DNA from: Marivita sp046592965
GTDB lineage: Bacteria > Pseudomonadota > Alphaproteobacteria > Rhodobacterales > Rhodobacteraceae
Assembly: GCF_046592965.1 (NCBI RefSeq)
Contig: NZ_JBISBV010000003.1
Span: forward strand, 310,001 to 374,000
DNA length: 64,000 bases
Direction: 5' to 3'
The notes beneath the pieces were generated by a model. That model was given only the letters and a program-made list of their open reading frames with translations. It was not told the origin of the DNA and ran no database searches. The translations under genes were made by a program, and so were the position numbers. Shown here in pieces: positions 52,265 through 62,476 of this stretch. The first letter of the stretch is position 1. Each line of letters starts with the position of its first letter.

Positions 52265-53866
52265 TCACATCCGGAACACCCCGAAACGCGTGTCTTCAAC
52301 CGGCGCATTCAACGCCGCCTCCAGCGACAATGACAGCACATCCCGCGATTTGCGCGGATCAATCACGCCGTCATCCCAAAGCCGTGCCGAGGCGTAAAGC
52401 GGATGCGACTGGGTCTCGAACATCTCTGTCGTGGGGCGTTTGAAATCGGCCTCTTCCTGATCCGACCACGTGCCGCCAGCCCGCTTGATCGCGTCGCGTT
52501 TGACCGTTGCCAAGACGCCTGCCGCCTGTGCGCCGCCCATCACCGAGATCCGGCTGTTCGGCCAGGTCCACAGAAAGCGCGGCTGGTAGGCGCGTCCGGC
52601 CATGCCGTAATTGCCTGCTCCGAAAGAGCCCCCCACCAGCATGGTGATCTTGGGCACGCTGGTGCAGGCCACCGCCGTGACCATCTTGGCCCCATGCCGC
52701 GCGATGCCCTCGTTCTCGTATTTACGCCCGACCATGAAGCCGGTGATGTTTTGCAGGAACACCAGGGGGATTTTCCGCTGCGAGCAGAGTTCGATGAAAT
52801 GTGCGCCCTTCTGGGCGGCTTCGGAAAACAGCACGCCATTGTTGGCGACGATCCCGACCGGCCACCCATCGACATGGGCGAATCCGGTCACCAATGTGTC
52901 TCCGAAGCGCGGTTTGAACTCGTCGAAATAGGAGCCATCCACCAGCCGCGCGATCACCTCGCGGATATCGTAAGGCGTGCGCAGATCCCCCGGTACGACG
53001 CCGAAGATCTCGTCCGGGTCATAGGCCGGCGGTTCCGATGACTGGCGCAGGACCGGCAATCTCTGCGCGCCAAGGCTGCCGACCGCACGCCGCGCCAGCG
53101 CCAGCGCATGCGCGTCATCCTCGGCCAGATAATCCGCAACGCCTGACAGCCGCGTGTGCACGTCGCCGCCGCCCAGATCCTCGGCGGTGACAACCTCACC
53201 GGTCGCCGCTTTTACCAAAGGCGGTCCGGCCAGAAAGATCGTGCCTTGCTCTTTCACGATGATCGTCACGTCCGACATCGCAGGCACATAGGCGCCGCCC
53301 GCCGTGCAGGAACCCATGACGACGGCGATCTGCGCGATGCCCTTGGCCGACATGCGGGCCTGATTGTAGAAGATGCGCCCGAAATGGTCGCGATCGGGGA
53401 ACACCTCATCCTGATTGGGCAGGTTCGCGCCGCCCGAATCCACGAGGTAGATGCAGGGCAGATGGTTTTCCTCGGCGATCTCCTGCGCGCGCAGGTGTTT
53501 CTTGACGGTCATCGGATAATAGGTGCCGCCCTTCACGGTGGCGTCGTTGCACACCACCATGACCTGACGGCCCTTCACCTTGCCGATGCCCGCGATCACA
53601 CCCGCCGCCGGAGCGGCGCCGTCATACATGCCGTGCGCGGCCACCGCGCCGACTTCAAGGAACGGGCTGCCCGGATCGAGCAGGTTCGCCACCCGGTCAC
53701 GCGGCAGCATCTTGCCGCGCGACACATGCCGTTCACGGGACCGCTCTCCGCCACCCAGGGCGGCAGTCTCGGCGGCGCTGCGGATTTCCGCCAGCGCCTC
53801 GCGATGTGCAGACTGGTTGGTCTTGAACTGTTCAGACGAGGGAATCGCCTGTGATTGCAGCTTCAT
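52265..53866 (-). CDS. liuB: Methylcrotonyl-CoA carboxylase carboxyltransferase beta subunit
   Basis: 533-residue carboxyltransferase subunit of the crotonase superfamily. ACC-type motifs include RGKMLPRDRVANLLDPGSPFLEVG, FARIFYNQARMSA-type region, GSCTAGGAYVPAMSD, and VGGSFGAGNYGMAGRAYQPRFLW. Length matches MccB/LiuB (~535). ATG 53866 has GAGGA upstream; an earlier in-frame start would overlap the LprI-like gene. 1 nt after that gene. Confidence 0.93.
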   Translation of the reverse strand: MKLQSQAIPSSEQFKTNQSAHREALAEIRSAAETAALGGGERSRERHVSRGKMLPRDRVANLLDPGSPFLEVGAVAAHGMYDGAAPAAGVIAGIGKVKGRQVMVVCNDATVKGGTYYPMTVKKHLRAQEIAEENHLPCIYLVDSGGANLPNQDEVFPDRDHFGRIFYNQARMSAKGIAQIAVVMGSCTAGGAYVPAMSDVTIIVKEQGTIFLAGPPLVKAATGEVVTAEDLGGGDVHTRLSGVADYLAEDDAHALALARRAVGSLGAQRLPVLRQSSEPPAYDPDEIFGVVPGDLRTPYDIREVIARLVDGSYFDEFKPRFGDTLVTGFAHVDGWPVGIVANNGVLFSEAAQKGAHFIELCSQRKIPLVFLQNITGFMVGRKYENEGIARHGAKMVTAVACTSVPKITMLVGGSFGAGNYGMAGRAYQPRFLWTWPNSRISVMGGAQAAGVLATVKRDAIKRAGGTWSDQEEADFKRPTTEMFETQSHPLYASARLWDDGVIDPRKSRDVLSLSLEAALNAPVEDTRFGVFRM

Positions 53867-53867
53867 G

Positions 53868-54356
53868 TCATTGTCCTCGCATATCGCGTAATTCGAGGGC
53901 ACGCTGTGCCGTCATGGTCAGGTGGCAATTGGCCCCGACGATGGTGCGCAGCGTGCCGTCTTGCCAGATCGCATATCGTGCGCCGCAATCGGCGTCGCGG
54001 AACGCGATCCACGCCCGCTGCGCATCGCGCAGGGCGTCGGTGCGGACCATCCCCGCGATGACGCCCTGGCGATCCATGTCTGCCAATGCGGATTGCGTGG
54101 CCTTGTATTCCTCATTCAGGACCGCGTCCCATTCGACCGTCTCGGCCTGAATGCACTCGGAGATGCCGATTGTCGTCGATCCGCCCGGCAGCGCCTGACA
54201 GGCGGTCGCAGCCTGTCCCAGACAGGACGGATAAATCTCGCCCACCTCGGTGGCGGCGAAGCAGCCGCGCACATAGGTCCGGTCGACGCCAAGTTCCTGC
54301 GCCAGACCAAGTTGCGGACAGGCCAGAAGCGCAGCTGCAAACAGCACTTGTCTCAT
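53868..54356 (-). CDS. LprI/DUF1311 family secreted protein
   Basis: 162 residues with a signal peptide (LFAAALLACPQLGLAQ) and a DUF1311-like region: CIQAETVEWDAVLNEEYKATQSAL, then RDAQRAWIAFRDADCGARY. Six mature cysteines suggest disulfides. LprI of Mycobacterium inhibits lysozyme; that activity is not established for this one. Overlaps the acyl-CoA synthetase by 4 nt and sits 1 nt before liuB, so it is cotranscribed with leucine catabolism. Confidence 0.8.
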   Translation of the reverse strand: MRQVLFAAALLACPQLGLAQELGVDRTYVRGCFAATEVGEIYPSCLGQAATACQALPGGSTTIGISECIQAETVEWDAVLNEEYKATQSALADMDRQGVIAGMVRTDALRDAQRAWIAFRDADCGARYAIWQDGTLRTIVGANCHLTMTAQRALELRDMRGQ

Positions 54357-55918
54357 GGGTTTCCCTCCTCCGTCGCACGTCGCTTGAGTTCCTTGCGGAT
54401 GACCTTGCCGGTCACGGTCATGGGCAATTCATCCAGAAACGTGATTTCCCTTGGGTAAGAATAGCTTGCCAGCCGTTCCTTGACCCAATCCTGAAGATCC
54501 CTTTCGGAAACGCTAATGCCGGATTTGCGCACCACATAGGCTTTGACGATCTCGGTGCGCATCGGATCGGGCTTGCCCACAACGCCACAGGTCGCGACCG
54601 CCGGGTGGGTCAGCAGGCAATCCTCGATCTCGGCCGGGCCGATGCGATAGCCCGATGACGTGATGACGTCATCCTCGCGCCCGACGAACCGCAGCGTATC
54701 GCCGTCCTTGGTCCCGCGGTCGCCGGTCAGCAGCCAGTCGCCGTTAAACTTGGCCGCCGTTTCCTCGGGCCTACGCCAGTATTCCAGGAACATCGACGCC
54801 GATCCGCGGCGCACGGCGATATCGCCCTCGCCGTCGCAGATGCGGCCATCGGGGTCGATGATCTCGACCTGATGGCCCGGCACCGCACGGCCCATCGCGC
54901 CCGGTACCGCGTCAAAGCTCGCACCGCAGGAGGACACGATCATGTTGCATTCGGTCTGTCCGTAGAATTCGTTGATCGCCACGCCGAACGCCTTGCGGCC
55001 CCAGTCCAGCATCTCGGCACCCAGCGGTTCGCCGCCACTGGCGATGGAGCGCAGGCCGTCAATACGCGCGTCTTGCGACTTCATCATCCGCAAAGCCGTG
55101 GGCGGGAAAAACACATTGCGCACAGAGCCTTGCGCGCAAATCCTCGCGCATTCCTCGACGGTGAACTTGGCCATCCGCGCCGCCACCACAGGCACACCAA
55201 TCGCCAGCCCCGGCATCAGCACGTCAAACAGCCCGCCGATCCACGCCCAGTCAGCGGGTGTCCAGAGCACGTCCTCGGGCTGGCCCAGAAAATCATGGCT
55301 CATCTCGACCCCCGGCAAATGGCCGGTCAACACCCGATGGGCGTGCAGCGCGCCTTTTGGCGATCCGGTGGTGCCGCTGGTGTAGATCAGCACGGCGGCA
55401 TCCTCGGGCGAGGTCTCGACGCCGGCATGGCTGGCCGAACCGGCGCCGATCAAATCGGTGCGGGTGATCGCCTTGACCCCGAACCCGGTCAGCGCGACCG
55501 CGCCTTCCAGATCCGTCACCACCACGCCCGCGCCGCTGTCCTCGATCCGTGATCGCAGGGCGTCGCGCTTGAAGAGCTTGAACAATGGCACCGAAATCGC
55601 GCCCATGCGCCAGATCGCGATATGGGCGGCGGCGGTCAGGGGTGACTGGCTGAGCAAAACGCCAACGCGGTCGCCCCGCATGACGCCGTATTTCAGCAAC
55701 GTCGCCTCGACCCGCCGCGACATGTGCCACAATTGTTCATAAGTGACTTCGCGGCGATGGTCACCGGACAGATCAATCAGAGCGACCCGATCCGGCTCGG
55801 TCGCGGCCCAACCGTCACAAACCTGATGCGCCATGTTCAGCGTCGCGGGAAGATCCCAGTCGAACCGCTTGCGCAGGGTGTCGTAGGGCGCGGGGCGCAG
55901 CATCGGGCGAGTCGTCAT
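54353..55918 (-). CDS. AMP-binding acyl-CoA synthetase
   Basis: 521-residue ANL-superfamily ligase forming acyl-CoA via an acyl-adenylate. P-loop-like AVLIYTSGTTGSPKGALHAH near residue 180, INEFYGQTECNM, LLTGDRGTKDGD, and the C-terminal GYRIGPAEIEDCLL and lysine in TVTGKVIRKEL. Medium-chain or branched-chain acids (isovalerate) are likely given the operon. ATG 55918 overlaps the small membrane-protein gene; the longer frame upstream is rejected. Confidence 0.88.
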   Translation of the reverse strand: MTTRPMLRPAPYDTLRKRFDWDLPATLNMAHQVCDGWAATEPDRVALIDLSGDHRREVTYEQLWHMSRRVEATLLKYGVMRGDRVGVLLSQSPLTAAAHIAIWRMGAISVPLFKLFKRDALRSRIEDSGAGVVVTDLEGAVALTGFGVKAITRTDLIGAGSASHAGVETSPEDAAVLIYTSGTTGSPKGALHAHRVLTGHLPGVEMSHDFLGQPEDVLWTPADWAWIGGLFDVLMPGLAIGVPVVAARMAKFTVEECARICAQGSVRNVFFPPTALRMMKSQDARIDGLRSIASGGEPLGAEMLDWGRKAFGVAINEFYGQTECNMIVSSCGASFDAVPGAMGRAVPGHQVEIIDPDGRICDGEGDIAVRRGSASMFLEYWRRPEETAAKFNGDWLLTGDRGTKDGDTLRFVGREDDVITSSGYRIGPAEIEDCLLTHPAVATCGVVGKPDPMRTEIVKAYVVRKSGISVSERDLQDWVKERLASYSYPREITFLDELPMTVTGKVIRKELKRRATEEGNP

Positions 55919-56211
55919 ATGGCCGGTCCTTGCGGCATCGAGACCGAGATCAGCCTGCCAAGGCGCGAGACGTGATAGGCGGTGTCGGCACAGCGCACGG
56001 TGATCCACGCACCGTCGACCTGCCCGGCAAGCCCCACGCAGTCGCTGGCGCGCGCATCCGGTCCGCCATCCTGGGTCGCGTAGCGGTGTGCCATTGCCTC
56101 AATCACATCGGTCTCCGTTATCGTGGCCGCAATCCAACCATAGCGAAACGCCATCAACGCGCCAAACACTGTTGCAAGGCCCAATGGAACGAACCAGAGC
56201 CAGCGCGGCAC
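55915..56211 (-). CDS. Small membrane-anchored hypothetical protein
   Basis: 98 residues; GTG start 4 nt after the ivd stop. One N-terminal helix (WLWFVPLGLATVFGALMAF) then a ~65-residue periplasmic part with two cysteines (SDCVGLAG, VRCADTAY). No family recognised. Overlaps the acyl-CoA synthetase by 4 nt; cotranscribed with ivd. Confidence 0.7.
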   Translation of the reverse strand: MPRWLWFVPLGLATVFGALMAFRYGWIAATITETDVIEAMAHRYATQDGGPDARASDCVGLAGQVDGAWITVRCADTAYHVSRLGRLISVSMPQGPAI

Positions 56212-56215
56212 CGGC

Positions 56216-57379
56216 TCACCCCATCGCCGCCATCATCTCGCGTCCCACCAACATACGCCGGATTTCGGAGGTGCCCGCGCCAATCTCCATCAGCTTGGCG
56301 TCGCGGAACAGCCGCGCCACCGGAGCGTCGGCCAGGAAACCCGCGCCTCCCATCGCCTGCACCGCCTGATGTGCCTGCACCATCGCCTGTTCACTGGCAT
56401 AAAGGCAGCACGCTGCCGCATCCTGACGGGTCACGTCGCCGCGGTCACACGCCTTGGCAACCTCGTAGACATAAGCACGGGCCGAATTCATCGCGGTGTA
56501 CATATCGGCCATCTTGCCCTGCATCAGCTGGAAGCTGCCAATCGGCTGGCCGAATTGCTTGCGTTCGGCCATGTAGGGCATGATCTCGTCCAGACAGGCC
56601 GCCATGATGCCAAGGCCAATGCCCGCGAGCACGACGCGTTCGTAATCCAGACCGGACATCAGAACACGCACGCCCTTGCCTTCTTGGCCAAGGATATTGT
56701 CGAACGGCACTTCGACGCCGTCAAAGATCAGCTCGGCCGTGTTGGAGCCGCGCATCCCCAGTTTGTCGAAATGCGGGCTGGTGCTGAAACCCGACATGCC
56801 TTTTTCGATCAGGAACGCGGTGATTCCCTTGGACCCCGCGTCCGGGTCGGTCTTGGCATACACAACCAAGGTTTCGGCATCCGGGCCGTTGGTGATCCAG
56901 TACTTGTTGCCGCTCAGCCGATAATGATCGTTGCGCTTTTCCGCGCGCAGCTTCATCGAGACAACGTCCGATCCCGATCCGGGTTCGGACATCGCCAGAG
57001 CGCCAACATGCTTGCCGGAAATGAGGTCCGGCAGATATTTGTGCTTTTGCTCTTCCGTGCCGTTCAGCTTGATCTGGTTGACGCAGAGATTCGAATGCGC
57101 GCCGTAGCTCAAGGAAACGGAAGCCGAGGCACGCGCCACTTCCTCAACCGCGACGGTGTGGGCCAGATAGCTCATCCCGGCGCCGCCATATTCCTCGTCC
57201 ACGGTGATTCCGTGCAGGCCCAATTCGCCCATTTCCGTCCATAATTCCGGCGGAAATTCGTTGGTTTCGTCAATTTTGGCCGCCATCGGTTTGACGCGGT
57301 CCTGCGCCCAGCGATGCACCATCTCGCGCAGCGCGTTGACGTCTTCACCCAAATCGAATTGCATGGTCGCGGTGAACAT
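56216..57379 (-). CDS. ivd: Isovaleryl-CoA dehydrogenase
   Basis: 387-residue FAD acyl-CoA dehydrogenase, first gene of the operon, oxidising isovaleryl-CoA to methylcrotonyl-CoA. ALAMSEPGSGSDVVSM and KYWITNGPDAET bind FAD/substrate; the catalytic Glu is in SGLDYERVVLAG, the position typical for isovaleryl-CoA dehydrogenases rather than the C-terminal position of short-chain ones. YGGAGMSYL and a C-terminal GAGTSEIRRM are as usual. ATG 57379 lies 25 nt downstream of the palindrome at 57404. Confidence 0.93.
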   Translation of the reverse strand: MFTATMQFDLGEDVNALREMVHRWAQDRVKPMAAKIDETNEFPPELWTEMGELGLHGITVDEEYGGAGMSYLAHTVAVEEVARASASVSLSYGAHSNLCVNQIKLNGTEEQKHKYLPDLISGKHVGALAMSEPGSGSDVVSMKLRAEKRNDHYRLSGNKYWITNGPDAETLVVYAKTDPDAGSKGITAFLIEKGMSGFSTSPHFDKLGMRGSNTAELIFDGVEVPFDNILGQEGKGVRVLMSGLDYERVVLAGIGLGIMAACLDEIMPYMAERKQFGQPIGSFQLMQGKMADMYTAMNSARAYVYEVAKACDRGDVTRQDAAACCLYASEQAMVQAHQAVQAMGGAGFLADAPVARLFRDAKLMEIGAGTSEIRRMLVGREMMAAMG

Positions 57380-57403
57380 TCGCTTCTCCCCAGAGCGGAT
57401 TTA

Positions 57404-57419
57404 TTGAACGCTTGTTCAA
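57404..57419. promoter_or_regulatory. Palindromic operator candidate upstream of ivd
   Basis: TTGAAC-gctt-GTTCAA, a perfect 6-bp dyad 25 nt before the ivd start in the divergent ivd/creA gap. The form suits a TetR-family repressor site; leucine catabolic operons in proteobacteria are controlled by such regulators (or by MerR-type LiuR). No regulator gene is in the window. Confidence 0.55.
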
Positions 57420-57520
57420 ATCTTAACGGCAACCAATCCCATCGGTCAAGCGTTGTCAGCAACAGCCGGCGATGGAATAAGCGTCGCACCGGACATTCAG
57501 AACATCAAAAAGGAACCGCC

Positions 57521-57970
57521 ATGCGCATCGCCCTCATCGCCGCCCTTCTGGGTCTCGCCACGCCAACCGTTGCCAAGGAAGTGGGCGAAGTCGGTGTGGA
57601 TTGGGTCGGCAACGACATCATCATCGAGGCGATCAACGATCCGGAAGTCCAGGGCGTGACCTGTCACATCGCCTACTTCGAACGTGGACTCATCGACCGA
57701 CTCAGCAAGGGCAACTGGTTCGAGGATCCCTCGAACGCGTCGATCTCCTGCCGTCAGACCGGGCCGATCTCGATTGGCGATATCGATCTTGGCGAAAGCG
57801 GCGAGGAGGTCTTTCGCACATCGCGATCCATCATCCTGAAATCGCTGCGCATCAAGCGAATCTTCGATGAGGAAAACCAGACGTTGATCTACCTCGCCCA
57901 TGCGGCCGAGTTGACTGACGGGTCGGCCAAGGTGTCGATGTCGACCGTGCCGCTTTATCAGGCGAAATGA
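57521..57970 (+). CDS. creA: CreA family periplasmic protein
   Basis: 149 residues. Signal peptide MRIALIAALLGLATPTVA (TVA-K) and the highly conserved CreA core VGEVGVDWVGNDIIIEAINDPE, GVTCHIAYFERGLIDRL, WFEDPSNASISCRQTGPI. Two cysteines in the core could pair. CreA is a widespread exported protein without a known activity. AGGAA precedes ATG 57521. Its stop is almost adjacent to the converging HAD gene. Confidence 0.92.
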   Translation: MRIALIAALLGLATPTVAKEVGEVGVDWVGNDIIIEAINDPEVQGVTCHIAYFERGLIDRLSKGNWFEDPSNASISCRQTGPISIGDIDLGESGEEVFRTSRSIILKSLRIKRIFDEENQTLIYLAHAAELTDGSAKVSMSTVPLYQAK

Positions 57971-57971
57971 C

Positions 57972-58634
57972 CTAGCCCAGCAATTGCAGCGCAACCTCGG
58001 GCAATTCATCGAAATGCCCGATTATCGCTTCAGGCTCGAGCGCCGCCATATCGCCGCCGCCGGGGCCGAACCCGACCAGGACACACGGCACCTTCGCGGC
58101 GCGCGCGGTGTCGCGGTCGGTGACCGTGTCGCCGATCAGGCAACTGCGTGTCACCATCCCGCCGGCCCGCTCGACCGCCGCCACAAAGGGCGCGGCATCG
58201 GGTTTTCGCGTCGCCAGGGTGTCCGCCCCGACCAGAGAGCCGAACGCATCGCGCACGCCGAGCCGCGTCATCAACGTCTGGGCCAGACCTTCGGGCTTGT
58301 TGGTGCAGATACCGACGCACATTCCCGACGATTTCAGCGCCTCGACCGCCGCCATCGCGCCGGGATACATCACCGTATGCACATCCAGCGCCTCGCCATA
58401 GGCACCCAGCAATTCCGGATACCATTGCTCCACCAGATCGGCCGACATGCGACCCTCGCGTTCAAGCCCGAGCGTCAGCATCGCCTTGCCGCCCTTCAGC
58501 GCCGTTCCGGCGTCGCGAGATGGATCAAGCCGCGCTGTCACTCCCATGCGCTCGAAACAATGGTTCGCCGCGGCGATCAGATCGCCGCTGGTGTCAGCCA
58601 AGGTGCCATCAAGATCGAAAATCACCGTTCGCAC
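57972..58634 (-). CDS. HAD-IA family phosphatase (Gph-like)
   Basis: 220-residue HAD hydrolase. Motif I VIFDLDGTLADTSGDL, motif II GICTNKPEGLA, Lys in TRKPDAAPF, and SCLIGDTVTDRDTA. GTG at 58634 with AGGAGA upstream is preferred over a 10-residue longer form. Very similar in layout to the phosphatase at 23757; it may be a second phosphoglycolate phosphatase or act on another sugar phosphate. Divergent from glmU. Confidence 0.82.
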   Translation of the reverse strand: MRTVIFDLDGTLADTSGDLIAAANHCFERMGVTARLDPSRDAGTALKGGKAMLTLGLEREGRMSADLVEQWYPELLGAYGEALDVHTVMYPGAMAAVEALKSSGMCVGICTNKPEGLAQTLMTRLGVRDAFGSLVGADTLATRKPDAAPFVAAVERAGGMVTRSCLIGDTVTDRDTARAAKVPCVLVGFGPGGGDMAALEPEAIIGHFDELPEVALQLLG

Positions 58635-58740
58635 TGCGTCTCTCCTGTCACAACCCGCAACCATGTGTGAAGCGGTGCGCCTTGCGGCATCGGTTCAGAC
58701 CGATAAAAGGAGAGCAGGCAAAACACAAAGAGAAACGTAC

Positions 58741-60084
58741 ATGAGCACAGCCCTCGTCATTCTTGCGGCAGGCAAAGGCACCCGGATGGAATCGGACCTT
58801 CCCAAAGTCCTGCACAAGATCGGCGGTGCACCGCTCTTGCACCATGCGATGTTGTCGGCCTCGGCGCTGGAGCCCGAGCGCACGGTGGTGGTCACCGGCC
58901 ACGGCGCTGAACTGGTGGAAGCAGCGGCGCGCGACTTTGACGGCGACGCGGTTGCGGTGCGGCAGGAAGAGCAGCTCGGCACCGGACACGCCGTAGCCCA
59001 GTCGCGCAATGCGTTGAGCGGGTTTGAGGGCGATATCATCGTGCTATACGGCGACACGCCGTTCATCAGCACGGAAACCCTCCGCACAATGCTGGACGCG
59101 CGCAACAACCACGACGTCGTCGTTCTGGGGTTCGAGGCACCCGATCCGGGCCTCTACGGCCGGTTGATCACGGACGGCAATTCATTGTTGCGCATCGTGG
59201 AATATAAGGACGTGACAGATGAAGAACGCGGCATAACGCTCTGTAATTCAGGCGTCATTTGCGCCGACGCCAAATGCCTCTTTGATCTGGTTGCCGCGAT
59301 CGGAAATAAAAATGCGTCCAAGGAATACTACCTCACCGACATTGTTGAAATCGCGCGTCAACGCGGACTGACTGCCACAGCCGTCACCTGCGACGAAGCC
59401 GAGACCATCGGCATCAATTCCCGTATCGAACTGGCCGCGGCCGAAACCACGTTTCAAACCCGCAAGCGGCAGGAGTTGATAGCAAGTGGCGTGCAGATGC
59501 AGGCGCCCGACACGGTCTTCCTGTCCTACGACACCACAATCGGACGCGACGCCGAGATCGAGCCGAACGTGATCTTCGCCCCCGGAGTCACTGTCGAATC
59601 CGGCGCGCGCATCCGCGCCTTCAGCCACCTCGAAGGTGCCCATGTCAGCCGAGGTGCCACCGTCGGCCCCTTTGCCCGTCTGCGCCCCGGTGCGGAACTG
59701 GCCGAAGACGTGCATGTCGGCAATTTTGTCGAGATCAAGAACGCAGCCATCGACGAAGGCGCCAAGGTCAATCACCTGACCTATATTGGCGACGCCGACA
59801 TCGGCGCGCGCAGCAACATCGGCGCAGGCACGATCACCTGCAACTATGACGGCGTGATGAAACACCGCACGACCATCGGGCGCGACGTGTTCATCGGATC
59901 AAACACCATGCTTGTCGCGCCCGTCACCATTGGCGACGAGGCCATGACCGCCACCGCCACGACCGTCACCAAAGACGTTCCCGACGGCGCAATGGCCATC
60001 GGGCGCACCGAACAGACCAACAAACCAGGCTTTGCGCGCAAGCTCTTCAGCCTCCTACGCGCCAAGAAACAGGCAAAGGGCTAG
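58741..60084 (+). CDS. glmU: Bifunctional UDP-N-acetylglucosamine pyrophosphorylase / GlcN-1-P acetyltransferase
   Basis: 447 residues. The N-domain uridyltransferase begins VILAAGKGTRMESDLPKVLH (signature), with LYGDTPF binding Mg/UTP; the C-domain is a left-handed beta-helix acetyltransferase (hexapeptide repeats from AEIEPNVIFAPGV to GAMAIGRTEQ). It makes UDP-GlcNAc for peptidoglycan and LPS. GAGAA lies before ATG 58741. Forms an operon with glmS 4 nt downstream. Confidence 0.97.
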   Translation: MSTALVILAAGKGTRMESDLPKVLHKIGGAPLLHHAMLSASALEPERTVVVTGHGAELVEAAARDFDGDAVAVRQEEQLGTGHAVAQSRNALSGFEGDIIVLYGDTPFISTETLRTMLDARNNHDVVVLGFEAPDPGLYGRLITDGNSLLRIVEYKDVTDEERGITLCNSGVICADAKCLFDLVAAIGNKNASKEYYLTDIVEIARQRGLTATAVTCDEAETIGINSRIELAAAETTFQTRKRQELIASGVQMQAPDTVFLSYDTTIGRDAEIEPNVIFAPGVTVESGARIRAFSHLEGAHVSRGATVGPFARLRPGAELAEDVHVGNFVEIKNAAIDEGAKVNHLTYIGDADIGARSNIGAGTITCNYDGVMKHRTTIGRDVFIGSNTMLVAPVTIGDEAMTATATTVTKDVPDGAMAIGRTEQTNKPGFARKLFSLLRAKKQAKG

Positions 60085-60088
60085 GCAT

Positions 60089-61906
<1,818 letters not shown>

Positions 61907-61912
61907 ATCCAT

Positions 61913-62395
61913 CTAACCGCCCGAAAACACGTCCACATCCACCAATCCGGTCAAGGGAACACCGATCAGCCGCATTGCCGCAAGCGACATGCGGCTCCCT
62001 GCCGTTGGCGGCCCGTCAATTGGCAGCAAGTCCACCTGAGAGGCCTTGCCGGTCGCCGGATAGACCACCCGGCCCGACCCTTCGGACGATACCAGTGGCG
62101 TCTCGATCCAGAATCCGGGGCGCGCGGGATCGCCCAGAGACACCGTGGTCGATCCCAGCGCCCGCTCGCTGCTGGCCTTCGGCGCTGCGGCCGCGGCACG
62201 CTCCTGGGCTGTCGTGGTGTCAAATTCTTCGGCAGTCCGCGCCGATGACGGCGGTTTGCGCGCCGTCATCTCCGTCACCTCGGGGCGCTGTTGCGGACGG
62301 ACCTGCCCGCTGTCGCCGGATGAGGGTGACAGTCCAACCTGGGCACACCCGGCCAACGTCATGCCAAGCCCCAGTAATCCAATCGCAATTCGCAT
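61913..62395 (-). CDS. Putative lipoprotein
   Basis: 160 residues. Leader AIGLLGLGMTLAGC ends in lipobox LAGC; then a disordered Ser/Thr/Ala/Pro/Gln-rich region to about residue 80 and a small C-terminal part (TTVSLGDPARPGFWIETPLV, then GKASQVDLLPIDGPPTAGSRMSLAAMRL). No family certain. GGAGG precedes ATG 62395. Converges on glmS and diverges from moaA. Confidence 0.78.
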   Translation of the reverse strand: MRIAIGLLGLGMTLAGCAQVGLSPSSGDSGQVRPQQRPEVTEMTARKPPSSARTAEEFDTTTAQERAAAAAPKASSERALGSTTVSLGDPARPGFWIETPLVSSEGSGRVVYPATGKASQVDLLPIDGPPTAGSRMSLAAMRLIGVPLTGLVDVDVFSGG

Positions 62396-62476
62396 ATTCG
62401 CCTCCACCCGGTGAGCCCGTGTCATTTCGTCCTGCCATACTTGCCCAGCCACAAGCGAATGACTAGGGTCATTGGC

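Noticed and set aside
60085..60088. Possible glmS ribozyme or riboswitch upstream of glmS
   Set aside because: Only 4 nt separate glmU and glmS, so there is no room.
62396..62476. Moco riboswitch before moaA
   Set aside because: The 81-nt divergent gap is too short and shows no matching stems.
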